A stretch of DNA of 64,000 nucleotides, taken from Spongiibacter tropicus DSM 19543. Lineage in GTDB: Bacteria; Pseudomonadota; Gammaproteobacteria; Pseudomonadales; Spongiibacteraceae. The stretch lies in assembly GCF_000420325.1 (NCBI RefSeq), contig NZ_ATUS01000001.1, positions 1,430,463 through 1,494,462 on the forward strand, written 5' to 3'. The notes under the pieces were generated by a model. That model did no database searches. It saw only the letters and a program-made list of their open reading frames with translations, and was not told the origin of the DNA. A program made the translations under genes and the position numbers. This document shows, one piece after another, positions 50,109 to 59,006 of the stretch (the first letter of the stretch is position 1; the number at the start of each line of letters is the position of its first letter).

Positions 50109-50498
50109 ATGAGCACAGACCAAGCACTGTTACCCGTTGCCGTGTATGGCACCCTCAGGCAAGGCCAGTCGAACCATCACCTGTTGCACGGCAAGACGCC
50201 GCTGGAACAGGGCTGGCTGGAAGGCTTTCAGTTGTTTGACTTCGGCAGCCACCCCGCCGCAGTGCGCGGCAAGAGCCGTCTGTATGTCGAAATTTACAGC
50301 GTCTCGGCCGACGAGCTGCGACGACTGGATGCGCTGGAAGACTACAACCCTAACCGCCCTGCCCGCTCTCTCTACCTCCGGGAAACCATCAGCTCGCCCA
50401 GTGGCGCCCCCTGCTGGATTTACCTCTACAACCGGCCGCTGCACCACCGTCCGATCATCGCCAGTGGCCGCTGGCAAGGCCCCACCACCCTCCGTTAA
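50109..50498 (+). CDS. Gamma-glutamylcyclotransferase-like protein (GGCT/AIG2 family)
   Basis: 129 residues. The substrate-binding loop VAVYGTLRQGQSNHHLL, the buried catalytic Glu in LDALEDYNPNRPARSLY and the fold-ending WIYLYNRPL match YtfP-type GGCT proteins, which form 5-oxoproline from gamma-glutamyl amines. True substrates of this branch are mostly unknown. Upstream, 49985-50108 holds no gene and no clear promoter. Confidence 0.85.
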   Translation: MSTDQALLPVAVYGTLRQGQSNHHLLHGKTPLEQGWLEGFQLFDFGSHPAAVRGKSRLYVEIYSVSADELRRLDALEDYNPNRPARSLYLRETISSPSGAPCWIYLYNRPLHHRPIIASGRWQGPTTLR

Positions 50499-50521
50499 CG
50501 CAATTTCCACCACCCGGCCAT

Positions 50522-50552
50522 GCGTTAAATAACGCAGTGGCTTGGGCCACTG
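50522..50552. promoter_or_regulatory. Nested inverted repeats upstream of the porin gene
   Basis: GCGTTA/TAACGC (50522-50535) directly abuts a perfect hairpin CAGTGGC-TTGG-GCCACTG (50535-50552). They lie in the 128-base gap before the porin and may be an operator or a terminator for the GGCT gene; no T-run is present. Confidence 0.4.
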
Positions 50553-50626
50553 TGCGCATACCTGCGCCGTCGTCGCCTCGCAATAATCCTGCTTGCCCCA
50601 TCACTCACAGGACAGGCGATGACGAC

Positions 50627-51784
50627 ATGAACTCTCTTACGCATTCACTTCGACAAGGAAAGACTCTGCGCAAGCTCGCGCTGTGCACCGCGCTGTTCGG
50701 CGCAGGCGCGACCCACGCCGGTATCAAGGTCGATATCGGTGACGACAGCTATCTGACTCTCGGTGCCGGCCTTCGGGCAGCGGCCACGTTTACCGAAGAT
50801 GCCGCCCCCAGCGGCGATGCCTACGGCAAAGACTTCGATATTCAAAATATCCGCATCTATCTTGGCGGCCAGCTCAACAAAACGATCGGCTTCACCCTCA
50901 ATACCGATGAAATTTTCGGTGACGGTCCCGTCGATGTTCTCGACGCCATTGCCCGCTTTGAATTCTCACCGGGCGTCAATGTATGGATCGGTCGCATGCT
51001 GACCCCCGCTGACCGCATTGAGATGAACGGGCCGTTCTACGGCCTGACTTGGAACCAGTACACCCAACCTCTCTACCCCTCTGACCAGGGCGGTATGGCG
51101 GGCACCTACGGTCGTGATGACGGTGTGACCTTCTGGGGCGCGCAAGGCAAATTCCAGTATGCACTGGGCGTGTTTGACGGCCTGCAAGGCGCCAGCAATG
51201 TCGATGACGAGTTGCTGTTTGCCGGTCGCTTTGCCTACAACTTCCTCAACATGGAAGCCAACCCCGGCTACTACACCAGCGGTACCTACTACGGCTCGCT
51301 GGGCAACATCCTGACTCTGGCGGCCTCCTTCCAGAGCCAGTCAGGCGGCAGCGGCAGCGCTACCGAATCGGGTGACTTCAGCGGTTACACCATCGATCTG
51401 CTGTCAGAAACCGTTCTCGACGGTGGCGGCGTGGTCACTATCGACGCCGAGTACAAGAGCTTTGAAGCGGACTACACCGTTGCCACACCCACCGCGGTAC
51501 CCGCTGACTGCTTCTGCCTGTTCGACGGTGAATCCGCTTACGTCACCGTCGCCTACCTGATCCCCGGCGGCGAGACCGGACGCTTTCAGCCCTACCTACG
51601 TCACGTCAACAACGAACCGTCCGATGCCGACAGCAGCGAGCTTACCGAGCTGGGTGTGAACTACATCATCGACGGTCACAACGCGCGCCTGAACCTGAAC
51701 TACAACAGCGGCGACGCCAATATTTCAGGTTATGCGGGGCCCGACCGCGACAGCCTTTCCTTCGGCGTTCAACTGCAACTGTAA
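50627..51784 (+). CDS. Outer-membrane porin, probably for urea or short-chain amides
   Basis: 385 residues from the ATG of MNSLTHSLRQGKTLRKLAL; the signal peptide ends at GAGATHA. The mature protein is a chain of amphipathic beta strands (DDSYLTLGAGLRAAATFTED, IRIYLGGQLNKTIGFTLN, VNVWIGRMLTPADRIEMNG) and ends SFGVQLQL, a typical outer-membrane barrel of the phosphate-selective/short-chain-amide porin type. Two adjacent Cys (DCFCLF) in a loop are unusual for a porin. Position right before urtA, with a 30-base gap, suggests it admits urea. Confidence 0.78.
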   Translation: MNSLTHSLRQGKTLRKLALCTALFGAGATHAGIKVDIGDDSYLTLGAGLRAAATFTEDAAPSGDAYGKDFDIQNIRIYLGGQLNKTIGFTLNTDEIFGDGPVDVLDAIARFEFSPGVNVWIGRMLTPADRIEMNGPFYGLTWNQYTQPLYPSDQGGMAGTYGRDDGVTFWGAQGKFQYALGVFDGLQGASNVDDELLFAGRFAYNFLNMEANPGYYTSGTYYGSLGNILTLAASFQSQSGGSGSATESGDFSGYTIDLLSETVLDGGGVVTIDAEYKSFEADYTVATPTAVPADCFCLFDGESAYVTVAYLIPGGETGRFQPYLRHVNNEPSDADSSELTELGVNYIIDGHNARLNLNYNSGDANISGYAGPDRDSLSFGVQLQL

Positions 51785-51814
51785 ACGCCCGTCACAACGA
51801 CAATGGAGACTGCT

Positions 51815-53098
51815 ATGAAATTTAAAAAGATTCTTTCCGCCTGCGCACTGAGTGTAGGCATCGGCCTCAGCCAGGCCGCCGCTGCCGCCGACACGATCAA
51901 GGTCGGTGTTCTTCACTCGCTCTCCGGCACCATGGCAATAAGCGAAACCACGCTGAAAGACACCGTACTGATGATGATTGAACAGCAAAACAAAAAGGGC
52001 GGCCTGCTCGGTAAAAAACTGGAAGCGGTGGTCGTCGACCCGGCCTCCAACTGGCCGCTGTTTGCGGAGAAAGCCCGCGAGCTGATCACCAAAGAAGGCG
52101 TTGACGTCATCTTCGGCTGCTGGACATCAGTCTCGCGCAAATCGGTACTGCCGGTCATCGAAGAACTCAATGGACTGATGTTTTACCCGGTGCAATACGA
52201 GGGTGAAGAATCCTCCAAAAATGTCTTCTACACCGGCGCGGCGCCCAACCAGCAGGCGATTCCTGCAGTGGACTATCTGGCCAATGAGCTGGGTGTGAAA
52301 CGCTGGGTACTGGCGGGCACCGACTATGTGTATCCGCGTACCACCAACAAAATCCTCGAGGCGTACCTGAAGTCCAAGGGCGTGAAGTCGGAAGACATCA
52401 TGATCAACTACACCCCGTTCGGACACTCTGACTGGCAGAGCATCGTGTCAGATATCAAAGCCTTCGGCAGCAAGGGCAAGAAGACGGCCGTGGTCTCCAC
52501 CATCAATGGTGACGCCAATGTCCCGTTCTACAAAGAGCTGGGTAACCAGGGCGTCTCGTCTGAGGATATTCCGGTCATCGCCTTCTCGGTTGGCGAAGAG
52601 GAATTGTCCGGCTTCGACACCAGCCCACTGGTCGGCCACCTCGCCGCCTGGAACTACTTCCAAAGCGTTGAGAACGATGCCAACTACGACTTCATCGACA
52701 ACTGGCATGCCTTTATCGGCGACAAAAAACGCGTGACCAATGACCCCATGGAGGCCACCTATATCGGCTTCAATATGTGGGCCAAGGCCGTTACCAAAGC
52801 GGGCACCACCAATGTCGACAAGGTCGAACAGGCGATGATCGGCATGACCGCGCCCAACCTGACCGGCGGCACCGCGGTGATGAACAAAAACCACCACCTG
52901 TCCAAGCCGGTACTGATCGGCGAGATACAGGAAAACGGCCAGTTTGAGGTGGTTTGGGAAACCGACGGTCTGGTTGCCGGCGATGCCTGGTCTGACTACC
53001 TCCCCGGCTCTAAAGATCTGATTGCCGACTGGACGCCACCACTGAAGTGCGGCAACTACAACACGAAAACCAAGCAGTGCACCGGGCAGAGTCAATAA
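51815..53098 (+). CDS. urtA: Urea ABC transporter substrate-binding protein
   Basis: 427 residues from the ATG preceded by TGGAGA (an ATG four codons earlier is part of the ribosome binding site). The signal peptide ends at QAAAAADTIKVG. Conserved UrtA segments: VGVLHSLSGTMAISETTL, NKKGGLLGKKLEAVVVDPAS, VIFGCWTSVSRKSVLPV, LFYPVQYEGEE-like LMFYPVQYEGEESSKNVFY. It captures urea in the periplasm. It is followed by an attenuator that should make it the most abundant product of the operon. Confidence 0.96.
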   Translation: MKFKKILSACALSVGIGLSQAAAAADTIKVGVLHSLSGTMAISETTLKDTVLMMIEQQNKKGGLLGKKLEAVVVDPASNWPLFAEKARELITKEGVDVIFGCWTSVSRKSVLPVIEELNGLMFYPVQYEGEESSKNVFYTGAAPNQQAIPAVDYLANELGVKRWVLAGTDYVYPRTTNKILEAYLKSKGVKSEDIMINYTPFGHSDWQSIVSDIKAFGSKGKKTAVVSTINGDANVPFYKELGNQGVSSEDIPVIAFSVGEEELSGFDTSPLVGHLAAWNYFQSVENDANYDFIDNWHAFIGDKKRVTNDPMEATYIGFNMWAKAVTKAGTTNVDKVEQAMIGMTAPNLTGGTAVMNKNHHLSKPVLIGEIQENGQFEVVWETDGLVAGDAWSDYLPGSKDLIADWTPPLKCGNYNTKTKQCTGQSQ

Positions 53099-53104
53099 GC
53101 CCGG

Positions 53105-53134
53105 CGGGCGGGGGCTTTCTCCGCCCGTTTTTTT
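53105..53134 (+). terminator. Attenuator between urtA and urtB
   Basis: CGGGCGG (53105-53111) pairs with CCGCCCG (53121-53127) and is followed by seven T. It is a proper intrinsic terminator inside the operon and probably partial, setting binding protein in excess over permease. Confidence 0.85.
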
Positions 53135-53169
53135 CGCTCTCTTTTCTTCACTCGCATGGGTATTCAATC

Positions 53170-54804
53170 GTGCAAAGCTTCCTCACACAAATACTCGGCG
53201 CGCTGCTGATACTGGTAGTCACCGGCATCAGCACGGCCTTCGCCGACGACAGCGACGCGCCGCCCGAGTCGCTGGCTAGCTTGGCCGCACCACTGGCAGG
53301 CGCCTCCTTCAACGAGATTGATGCCATCGTGCTGAAACTGGAGGCCGAGGCCGGTGAAGCGGCACTGCCGCTACTGAATGCCCTGGTAGATGGCGAGCTG
53401 TATTACCGTCGCGACGACCAGCGTCTGTTGCGTGTGGACGCAGCGCCCGAGCGCCAGTATCAACTCTATGATTTCTTCGACAACAGCGATCTCGGCATCG
53501 CCGGTCGCCGTGATGTCAGCAAGGTAAAAACCCACAATCGTCTGCGCAGCAGCATCCGCCAGGTCATCGCCCGGCTGACCTTGTCCAGCCGCGATCCCGC
53601 GCGCCGGATGGCAGCGGTGACAGCGATGTTTGGCGAGCTGGACAGCGACGGCCATCAGGCCCTTGTTGTCGCCAGACAGCAGGAGGCCGATCGCCGTATT
53701 CAGGAAAAAATGGATATCGCGCTGAGTCTTTACGCATTAAAGCACGGCGATATCACACAGCGCATGAGCGCCGCAAAAGCCCTTAGCGGACGGCTGGAAA
53801 GCGAGGTCCGCAATGCCCTGAAGGCGGCGATTGCCAGCACCGACGCCGAGAGTGAACCGGCGCTGCTGGCCGCCCTGCAAAAAGCCAGCCGTCACTCCAC
53901 CGCCCGCGTCGAACGCTACGAGCTACTCAACACCCTATTCTTCGGGCTCAGCCTGGGGTCGGTATTTCTGCTCGCGGCCGCGGGGCTTGCCATCACCTTC
54001 GGCGTGATGGGCGTGATCAACATGGCCCACGGCGAGCTGATCATGCTCGGCGCGTACAGCACCTATGTGGTTCAACAACTGATGCCCAATCATATCGGGC
54101 TGTCGATCCTCATATCGATTCCCGTCGCCTTCATTGTGGCGGGCAGCGTCGGCATTCTCATTGAGCGCGGTGTCATTCAATTTCTCAAGGGCCGTCCGCT
54201 GGAAACCCTGTTGGCCACCTTCGGTATCAGCCTGATTCTGCAGCAAGCCGTACGCAGTATTTTTTCACCGCTCAATCGCCAGGTGTTTACTCCCGAGTGG
54301 CTGAGCGGTTCATTGCAAATCAACCCGGTACTCTCCCTCACGTATAACCGCCTCTACATCCTGCTGTTTGCCCTGCTGGTCTTCGCCATGCTGCTGCTGA
54401 TCATGAAGAAGACCTCGCTGGGACTGCGGGTGCGTGCCGTGTCGCAGAACCGCGACATGGCCAAGGCGATCGGCATTCGCACCGAGTGGGTCGATGCCAT
54501 GACCTTCGGCCTCGGTTCGGGCATTGCCGGTGTCGGCGGCGTGGCGCTGAGCCTGATTACCAATGTCGGCCCCAATCTCGGCCAGGCCTACATCATCGAC
54601 TCGTTCATGGTGGTGGTATTCGGTGGCGCCGGGAACCTCTGGGGAACACTGGTCGGTAGCTTTGGGCTGGGGCTGACCAATAAATTCCTCGAGCCCGTCA
54701 CCGGGGCGGTACTGGCCAATATTCTGGTATTGATCTTCATCATCCTGTTTATCCAGAAACGACCCCGTGGTCTGTTCCCGCAGAAAGGGAGGGCAGCAGA
54801 ATGA
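53170..54804 (+). CDS. urtB: Urea ABC transporter permease UrtB
   Basis: 544 residues from a GTG; the signal peptide (SFLTQILGALLILVVTGIST) follows at once. The first ~250 residues form a periplasmic helical-repeat domain (RMAAVTAMFGELDSDGHQAL, RMSAAKALSGRLESEVRNAL), a known extension in proteobacterial UrtB. The permease part has eight or so helices with LAAAGLAITFGVMGVINMAH and the LivH-type GLGSGIAGVGGVALSLI motif. It forms the channel with UrtC. The ribosome binding site is weak. Confidence 0.94.
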   Translation: MQSFLTQILGALLILVVTGISTAFADDSDAPPESLASLAAPLAGASFNEIDAIVLKLEAEAGEAALPLLNALVDGELYYRRDDQRLLRVDAAPERQYQLYDFFDNSDLGIAGRRDVSKVKTHNRLRSSIRQVIARLTLSSRDPARRMAAVTAMFGELDSDGHQALVVARQQEADRRIQEKMDIALSLYALKHGDITQRMSAAKALSGRLESEVRNALKAAIASTDAESEPALLAALQKASRHSTARVERYELLNTLFFGLSLGSVFLLAAAGLAITFGVMGVINMAHGELIMLGAYSTYVVQQLMPNHIGLSILISIPVAFIVAGSVGILIERGVIQFLKGRPLETLLATFGISLILQQAVRSIFSPLNRQVFTPEWLSGSLQINPVLSLTYNRLYILLFALLVFAMLLLIMKKTSLGLRVRAVSQNRDMAKAIGIRTEWVDAMTFGLGSGIAGVGGVALSLITNVGPNLGQAYIIDSFMVVVFGGAGNLWGTLVGSFGLGLTNKFLEPVTGAVLANILVLIFIILFIQKRPRGLFPQKGRAAE

Positions 54805-55949
54805 AGCTGACTCAAGGACGTCAACTGCTGGCGCAGGGCCGCCCCGCGCACTTTCTGTTCGCCGCGCTGTGGCTGCTGACCCTGTGGTCGGTCTTTGCCA
54901 ACGCGGTATTCCCCGCCGACTCGGCCCTGCACGTGAGCACCTACAGCATTACGCTGCTGGGCAAATACCTCTGCTACGCCACGCTGGCGCTGTCGGTCGA
55001 TTTGATCTGGGGCTACTGCGGCATTCTCAGCCTCGGGCACGGCGCTTTTTTTGCCCTTGGCGGCTACGGCATGGGCATGTACCTGATGCGCCAGATCGGC
55101 GATCGCGGTGTATACGGCAACCCCGAACTGCCCGACTTTATGGTCTTCCTGAACTGGGACAGCCTGCCCTGGTACTGGCTGGGCTTCGATCACTTCGGCT
55201 TCGCCATGCTGATGGCATTGCTGATACCGGGCGTGCTGGCTTTCGTATTCGGCTGGCTGGCCTTCCGCTCGCGGGTCGCCGGGGTCTATCTGTCGATCAT
55301 GACCCAGGCGCTGACCTACGCCCTGATGCTCGCCTTCTTCCGCAATGAAATGGGCTTTGGCGGCAACAATGGCCTCACCGACTTTAAAGACCTTCTCGGC
55401 GCGGACCTGCAATCGGATACCACCCGAGGCTGGTTATTGCTCGCCTCCATCACACTGCTCACGCTGGGCTACCTGGCCTGTCGCTACATCGTGAACAGTA
55501 AATTCGGCCGCATCATCGTGTCGATCCGTGACCAGGAAGCCAGAGGCCGCTTTCTCGGCTACCGCACCGAGCACTACAAGGTCTGGCTGTTTGTCTTTTC
55601 AGCGGCCCTCGCGGCCTCGGCCGGCGCACTGTATGTGCCGCAGGTGGGCATTATCAATCCGGGCGAATTCGCTCCGCTGAACAGCATCGAAATCGTGGTC
55701 TGGGTCGCGGTCGGCGGCCGAGGCACGCTGTACGGCGCCATTATTGGTGCCCTGCTGGTGAACTACGCCAAAAGCCGCTTTACCGCGTGGATGCCAGACG
55801 CCTGGCTGTTTGCCCTCGGCGCGCTGTTTGTCGCGGTCACGGTATTCCTGCCTCAGGGCCTGACAGGCTTATTGAGCCGCAAGCTGTCTAGAGGGGATAA
55901 CGGTGACAGTGACAGCAGCGCGGCACCCGCCAATGGAGGTCACGCATGA
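54801..55949 (+). CDS. urtC: Urea ABC transporter permease UrtC
   Basis: 382 residues; the start overlaps the urtB stop (ATGA). It is a LivM-type permease with about nine membrane helices. GYCGILSLGHGAFFALGGYG and the EAA-like loop SIRDQEARGRFLGYRTEHYK are typical, as is the NSIEIVVWVAVGGRGTLYGA segment. It ends in an acidic, Ser-rich cytoplasmic tail that overlaps urtD by four bases. Confidence 0.96.
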   Translation: MKLTQGRQLLAQGRPAHFLFAALWLLTLWSVFANAVFPADSALHVSTYSITLLGKYLCYATLALSVDLIWGYCGILSLGHGAFFALGGYGMGMYLMRQIGDRGVYGNPELPDFMVFLNWDSLPWYWLGFDHFGFAMLMALLIPGVLAFVFGWLAFRSRVAGVYLSIMTQALTYALMLAFFRNEMGFGGNNGLTDFKDLLGADLQSDTTRGWLLLASITLLTLGYLACRYIVNSKFGRIIVSIRDQEARGRFLGYRTEHYKVWLFVFSAALAASAGALYVPQVGIINPGEFAPLNSIEIVVWVAVGGRGTLYGAIIGALLVNYAKSRFTAWMPDAWLFALGALFVAVTVFLPQGLTGLLSRKLSRGDNGDSDSSAAPANGGHA

Positions 55950-56797
55950 ACCTGATCGAGTTTTTCGACGAGCTTCGTCACCGCGACCGGGTATGGCCCT
56001 TCCTCATGCCCGAGCAGAACATCGATGTCTCCCACCAGATGATTCTCTATGTGGAGGGGCTGACGGTTAGCTTCGACGGCTTCAAAGCCCTGAACGATCT
56101 CAACCTCTACGTTAACGACGGCGAGTTGCGCTGCCTGATTGGCGCCAACGGTGCCGGCAAGACCACGCTGATGGATGTGATCACCGGTAAAACCCCCTGC
56201 GACAGCGGCACCGCCTATTTCGGCCAGACCATCAATCTACTGCAACACGATGAAGCCGAGATCGCGCAACTGGGCATTGGCCGAAAATTTCAGAAGCCCA
56301 CCGTCTTCGAGGCGCTGACCGTCGCCGAAAATCTGGAGCTGGCACTGAAAACCCACAAGGGGATCTGGCACAGCCTGCGGGCCACCCTGTCGAGCAGCCA
56401 GCAGGACCGCATCGACGAGGTACTGGGCACGATCAATTTGCGGGCGCAGCGCCAGCGGCTGGCCGGGGCCTTGTCTCACGGCCAGAAGCAGTGGCTGGAA
56501 ATCGGCATGCTGCTGGTGGCCGAGCCGCGCCTGCTGCTGATTGACGAGCCAGTGGCCGGGATGACCGCCAGCGAGGCCGATCGCACCGCCGAACTACTCA
56601 CCAGCCTCGCAGGGGAACACACGGTGATTGTGGTGGAGCACGATATGGAATTTGTCCGCAAGATTGCCCGCACGGTATCGGTTTTGCATCAGGGAAGCCT
56701 GTTGGCGGAGGGCACCATGGACGAAGTACAGAACAACCCCGACGTGATTGAGGTGTATCTCGGCAAGGATGCCGGCGCCTTCGGGGCGGAGGGCTGA
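55946..56797 (+). CDS. urtD: Urea ABC transporter ATP-binding protein UrtD
   Basis: 283 residues. The ATPase core starts at LYVEGLTVSFDGFKALNDLN after about 30 extra N-terminal residues. Walker A is GANGAGKTTLMD, the signature is LSHGQKQWLEIGM, and Walker B is LLLIDEPVAGMT. LivG type. It is co-translated with urtC and two bases upstream of urtE. Confidence 0.96.
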   Translation: MNLIEFFDELRHRDRVWPFLMPEQNIDVSHQMILYVEGLTVSFDGFKALNDLNLYVNDGELRCLIGANGAGKTTLMDVITGKTPCDSGTAYFGQTINLLQHDEAEIAQLGIGRKFQKPTVFEALTVAENLELALKTHKGIWHSLRATLSSSQQDRIDEVLGTINLRAQRQRLAGALSHGQKQWLEIGMLLVAEPRLLLIDEPVAGMTASEADRTAELLTSLAGEHTVIVVEHDMEFVRKIARTVSVLHQGSLLAEGTMDEVQNNPDVIEVYLGKDAGAFGAEG

Positions 56798-56799
56798 AC

Positions 56800-57495
56800 A
56801 TGATTGATGTACACCACCTGGACCAGGCCTACGGCGGCACGCAGATTCTCTGGGACGTGAACCTGGATATTGCCCCCGGCGAGTGCACCTGCATTATGGG
56901 ACGCAATGGCGTGGGCAAAACCACGCTGCTGAAAGTGATTATGGGACTGCTGCCCGCCCGCAGTGGCGAGTGCCAGTTTGACGGCGGCGACCTGCTGAAA
57001 CTGGCGCCCCACCAACGCGCTCATCGCGGCATCGGCTATGTGCCTCAGGGGCGCGATATTTTTCCTCAGCTGACAGTTGAGGAAAATCTGCGCATTGGCT
57101 TGGGCGCCCGCGCCGATAAAGCAAAGGACATTCCCCAGAAAATTTACGAACTGTTCCCGGTACTGGCCGATATGCGCCGCCGTCGTGGTGGCGACCTGTC
57201 CGGCGGACAGCAGCAGCAACTGGCCATCGGCCGGGCACTGGCCACCGACCCGAAAGTGCTGATCCTCGACGAACCCAACGAGGGTATTCAGCCGAATATT
57301 GTTCAACAGATTGGCGATGTACTGATGCACCTGAAAAATAACGAAGGCATGACCCTGATTCTGGTCGAGCAAAAGCTGGGCTTCGCCCGGCGCGTTGGCG
57401 ATCACTTCCGCCTGATGGAGCGCGGACGCATTGTTGCGGCCGGCGCCATGGCCGAACTCAACGACCAGCTCATTCAGCAGCATCTGGCGGTCTGA
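56800..57495 (+). CDS. urtE: Urea ABC transporter ATP-binding protein UrtE
   Basis: 231 residues, LivF type. Walker A is GRNGVGKTTLLKV, the Q-loop region GIGYVPQGRDIFPQL, the signature LSGGQQQQLAIGRAL and Walker B LILDEPNEGIQP, the last being specific to UrtE. It ends two bases before ureD, joining urea import directly to urease assembly. Confidence 0.97.
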   Translation: MIDVHHLDQAYGGTQILWDVNLDIAPGECTCIMGRNGVGKTTLLKVIMGLLPARSGECQFDGGDLLKLAPHQRAHRGIGYVPQGRDIFPQLTVEENLRIGLGARADKAKDIPQKIYELFPVLADMRRRRGGDLSGGQQQQLAIGRALATDPKVLILDEPNEGIQPNIVQQIGDVLMHLKNNEGMTLILVEQKLGFARRVGDHFRLMERGRIVAAGAMAELNDQLIQQHLAV

Positions 57496-57497
57496 GT

Positions 57498-58352
57498 ATG
57501 GGCTCGGCCTTGCCGGTCAAACCCAGTGTCAGCCAATGGCACGCCTCGCTGTCGCTGCACTTTGCCCGGCGCCCCAACGGCTGTCGCCTGATGCGGGCCG
57601 ACCGCCACGGGCCGTTATCAGTGCAGCGGCCGTTTTACCCGGAGGGGCCGGAACTGGCTCACAGCTATATTCTGCATCCGCCGGGCGGGCTGGTCTCTGG
57701 CGATCGATTGAATATTGCGATCCACACGGAAACCGGCAGTCGTGCACTGATCACCACCCCCGGCGCCGGGCGCGCCTATCGCGCTAGAGAGTCCCACACA
57801 CGTCAGCAACAACGTCAGCAGCTCTATCTCGCCGACAACGCCTCGCTGGAATGGCTGCCCATGGAAACCATTGTTTACCCCGGCGCCGAGCTGGACAGCC
57901 ACAACGATTTTCACCTTGAGGGAAGCGCCAGGCTGATTGCCTGGGATGTGGTTTGCCTGGGGCTGCCCGCCAGTCAGGCGCCCTTCACTCACGGCGAATT
58001 CATCCAGCGCAGCCGGGTTTTTCACAATGGCCGCCTCAGCCTGCTCGACCGTTTTGCCCTGCGCGCTCCCGACCCGCTGCAGTGCGGCGCGGCGGGGCTC
58101 AATGGGCACAGCGTGATCGGCCTGATGCTGGCGGGCCCCTTTGACAGTGCCGACGAACTGGACGCACTGATCGACGCCCTGCGTTTGCAGTCGCTGCCGC
58201 TGGCGATGACCCGGCTGCGTGAGTGGCTGATTATTCGTTATCTGGGCGACAGTGCCTTCAGCGCGAGGCAGGCCTTTGTCCACGCCTGGGCGCAAGTTCG
58301 TCCCGCCCTGCTGCAGCGCCCGGCCTGCGCGCCCCGAATCTGGGCCACCTGA
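57498..58352 (+). CDS. ureD: Urease accessory protein UreD
   Basis: 284 residues. It is the scaffold that binds apo-urease and recruits UreF and UreG during nickel insertion. LSLHFARRPNGCRLMRADRH-type opening, GPLSVQRPFYPEG, HPPGGLVSGDRLNI, TTPGAGRAYRARE and LEWLPMETIVYPGA are the conserved UreD blocks. The start has no strong ribosome binding site; coupling from urtE is likely. Confidence 0.95.
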   Translation: MGSALPVKPSVSQWHASLSLHFARRPNGCRLMRADRHGPLSVQRPFYPEGPELAHSYILHPPGGLVSGDRLNIAIHTETGSRALITTPGAGRAYRARESHTRQQQRQQLYLADNASLEWLPMETIVYPGAELDSHNDFHLEGSARLIAWDVVCLGLPASQAPFTHGEFIQRSRVFHNGRLSLLDRFALRAPDPLQCGAAGLNGHSVIGLMLAGPFDSADELDALIDALRLQSLPLAMTRLREWLIIRYLGDSAFSARQAFVHAWAQVRPALLQRPACAPRIWAT

Positions 58353-58361
58353 GGAGACCCC

Positions 58362-58664
58362 ATGGAATTGCTTCCCCGCGAAAAAGACAAACTGCTGCTG
58401 GTCACCGCCGGCCTGCTGGCAGAGCGACGCCTGCAGCGCGGCCTGCGACTGAACTATCCGGAGGCCGTGGCCTATATCAGCCTGATGGTGGTGGAGTTTG
58501 CCCGCGATGGCATGACCGTCGCCGAGTTGATGGGCAAGGGTAAAACCCTGCTCAGCGCCGAGCAGGTGATGGACGGCGTTCCCTCACTCATCCACGAAGT
58601 TCAGGTGGAAGCCACCTTTCCCGATGGCACCAAGCTGGTGACCATCCACGAGCCAATTAACTGA
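58362..58664 (+). CDS. ureA: Urease gamma subunit
   Basis: 100 residues, the standard length. [40 protein letters not shown] and [20 protein letters not shown] are diagnostic. GAGGAG precedes the ATG. It assembles with UreB and UreC as (UreABC)3. Confidence 0.98.
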   Translation: MELLPREKDKLLLVTAGLLAERRLQRGLRLNYPEAVAYISLMVVEFARDGMTVAELMGKGKTLLSAEQVMDGVPSLIHEVQVEATFPDGTKLVTIHEPIN

Positions 58665-58676
58665 GGGAGTAAAGGC

Positions 58677-59006
58677 ATGATTCCCGGCGAACTCGATACG
58701 CAACCCGGCCATATCGACCTGAACAGCGGTCGCAATACCCGCCGCCTGCGGGTGGAAAACAGTGGTGACCGACCCGTTCAGGTCGGCTCTCACTACCACT
58801 TTTACGAGGTGAACCCCGCGCTGCTGTTCGACCGCGAACAGGCACTGGGCTTTCGCCTGAATATCGCCGCGGGAACCGCGGTGCGCTTTGAACCGGGTCA
58901 GGACCGCGAAATAGAGCTGGTCGCGTTGGCAGGCGATCGGCGGGTCTTCGGTTTTCGCGGCGAGGTAATGGGTGATCTGCCGGCGGCCAAAGGAGACACG
59001 CCATGA
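58677..59006 (+). CDS. ureB: Urease beta subunit
   Basis: 109 residues. [37 protein letters not shown] and [20 protein letters not shown] are conserved. GGGAG upstream. It overlaps ureC by four bases (ATGA). Confidence 0.97.
   Translation: MIPGELDTQPGHIDLNSGRNTRRLRVENSGDRPVQVGSHYHFYEVNPALLFDREQALGFRLNIAAGTAVRFEPGQDREIELVALAGDRRVFGFRGEVMGDLPAAKGDTP

Noticed and set aside
50541-50560. Sigma54 (-24/-12) promoter before the porin
   Set aside because: A TGG-N10-GC spacing exists, but the TT before the GC and the CAC after the GG are missing.
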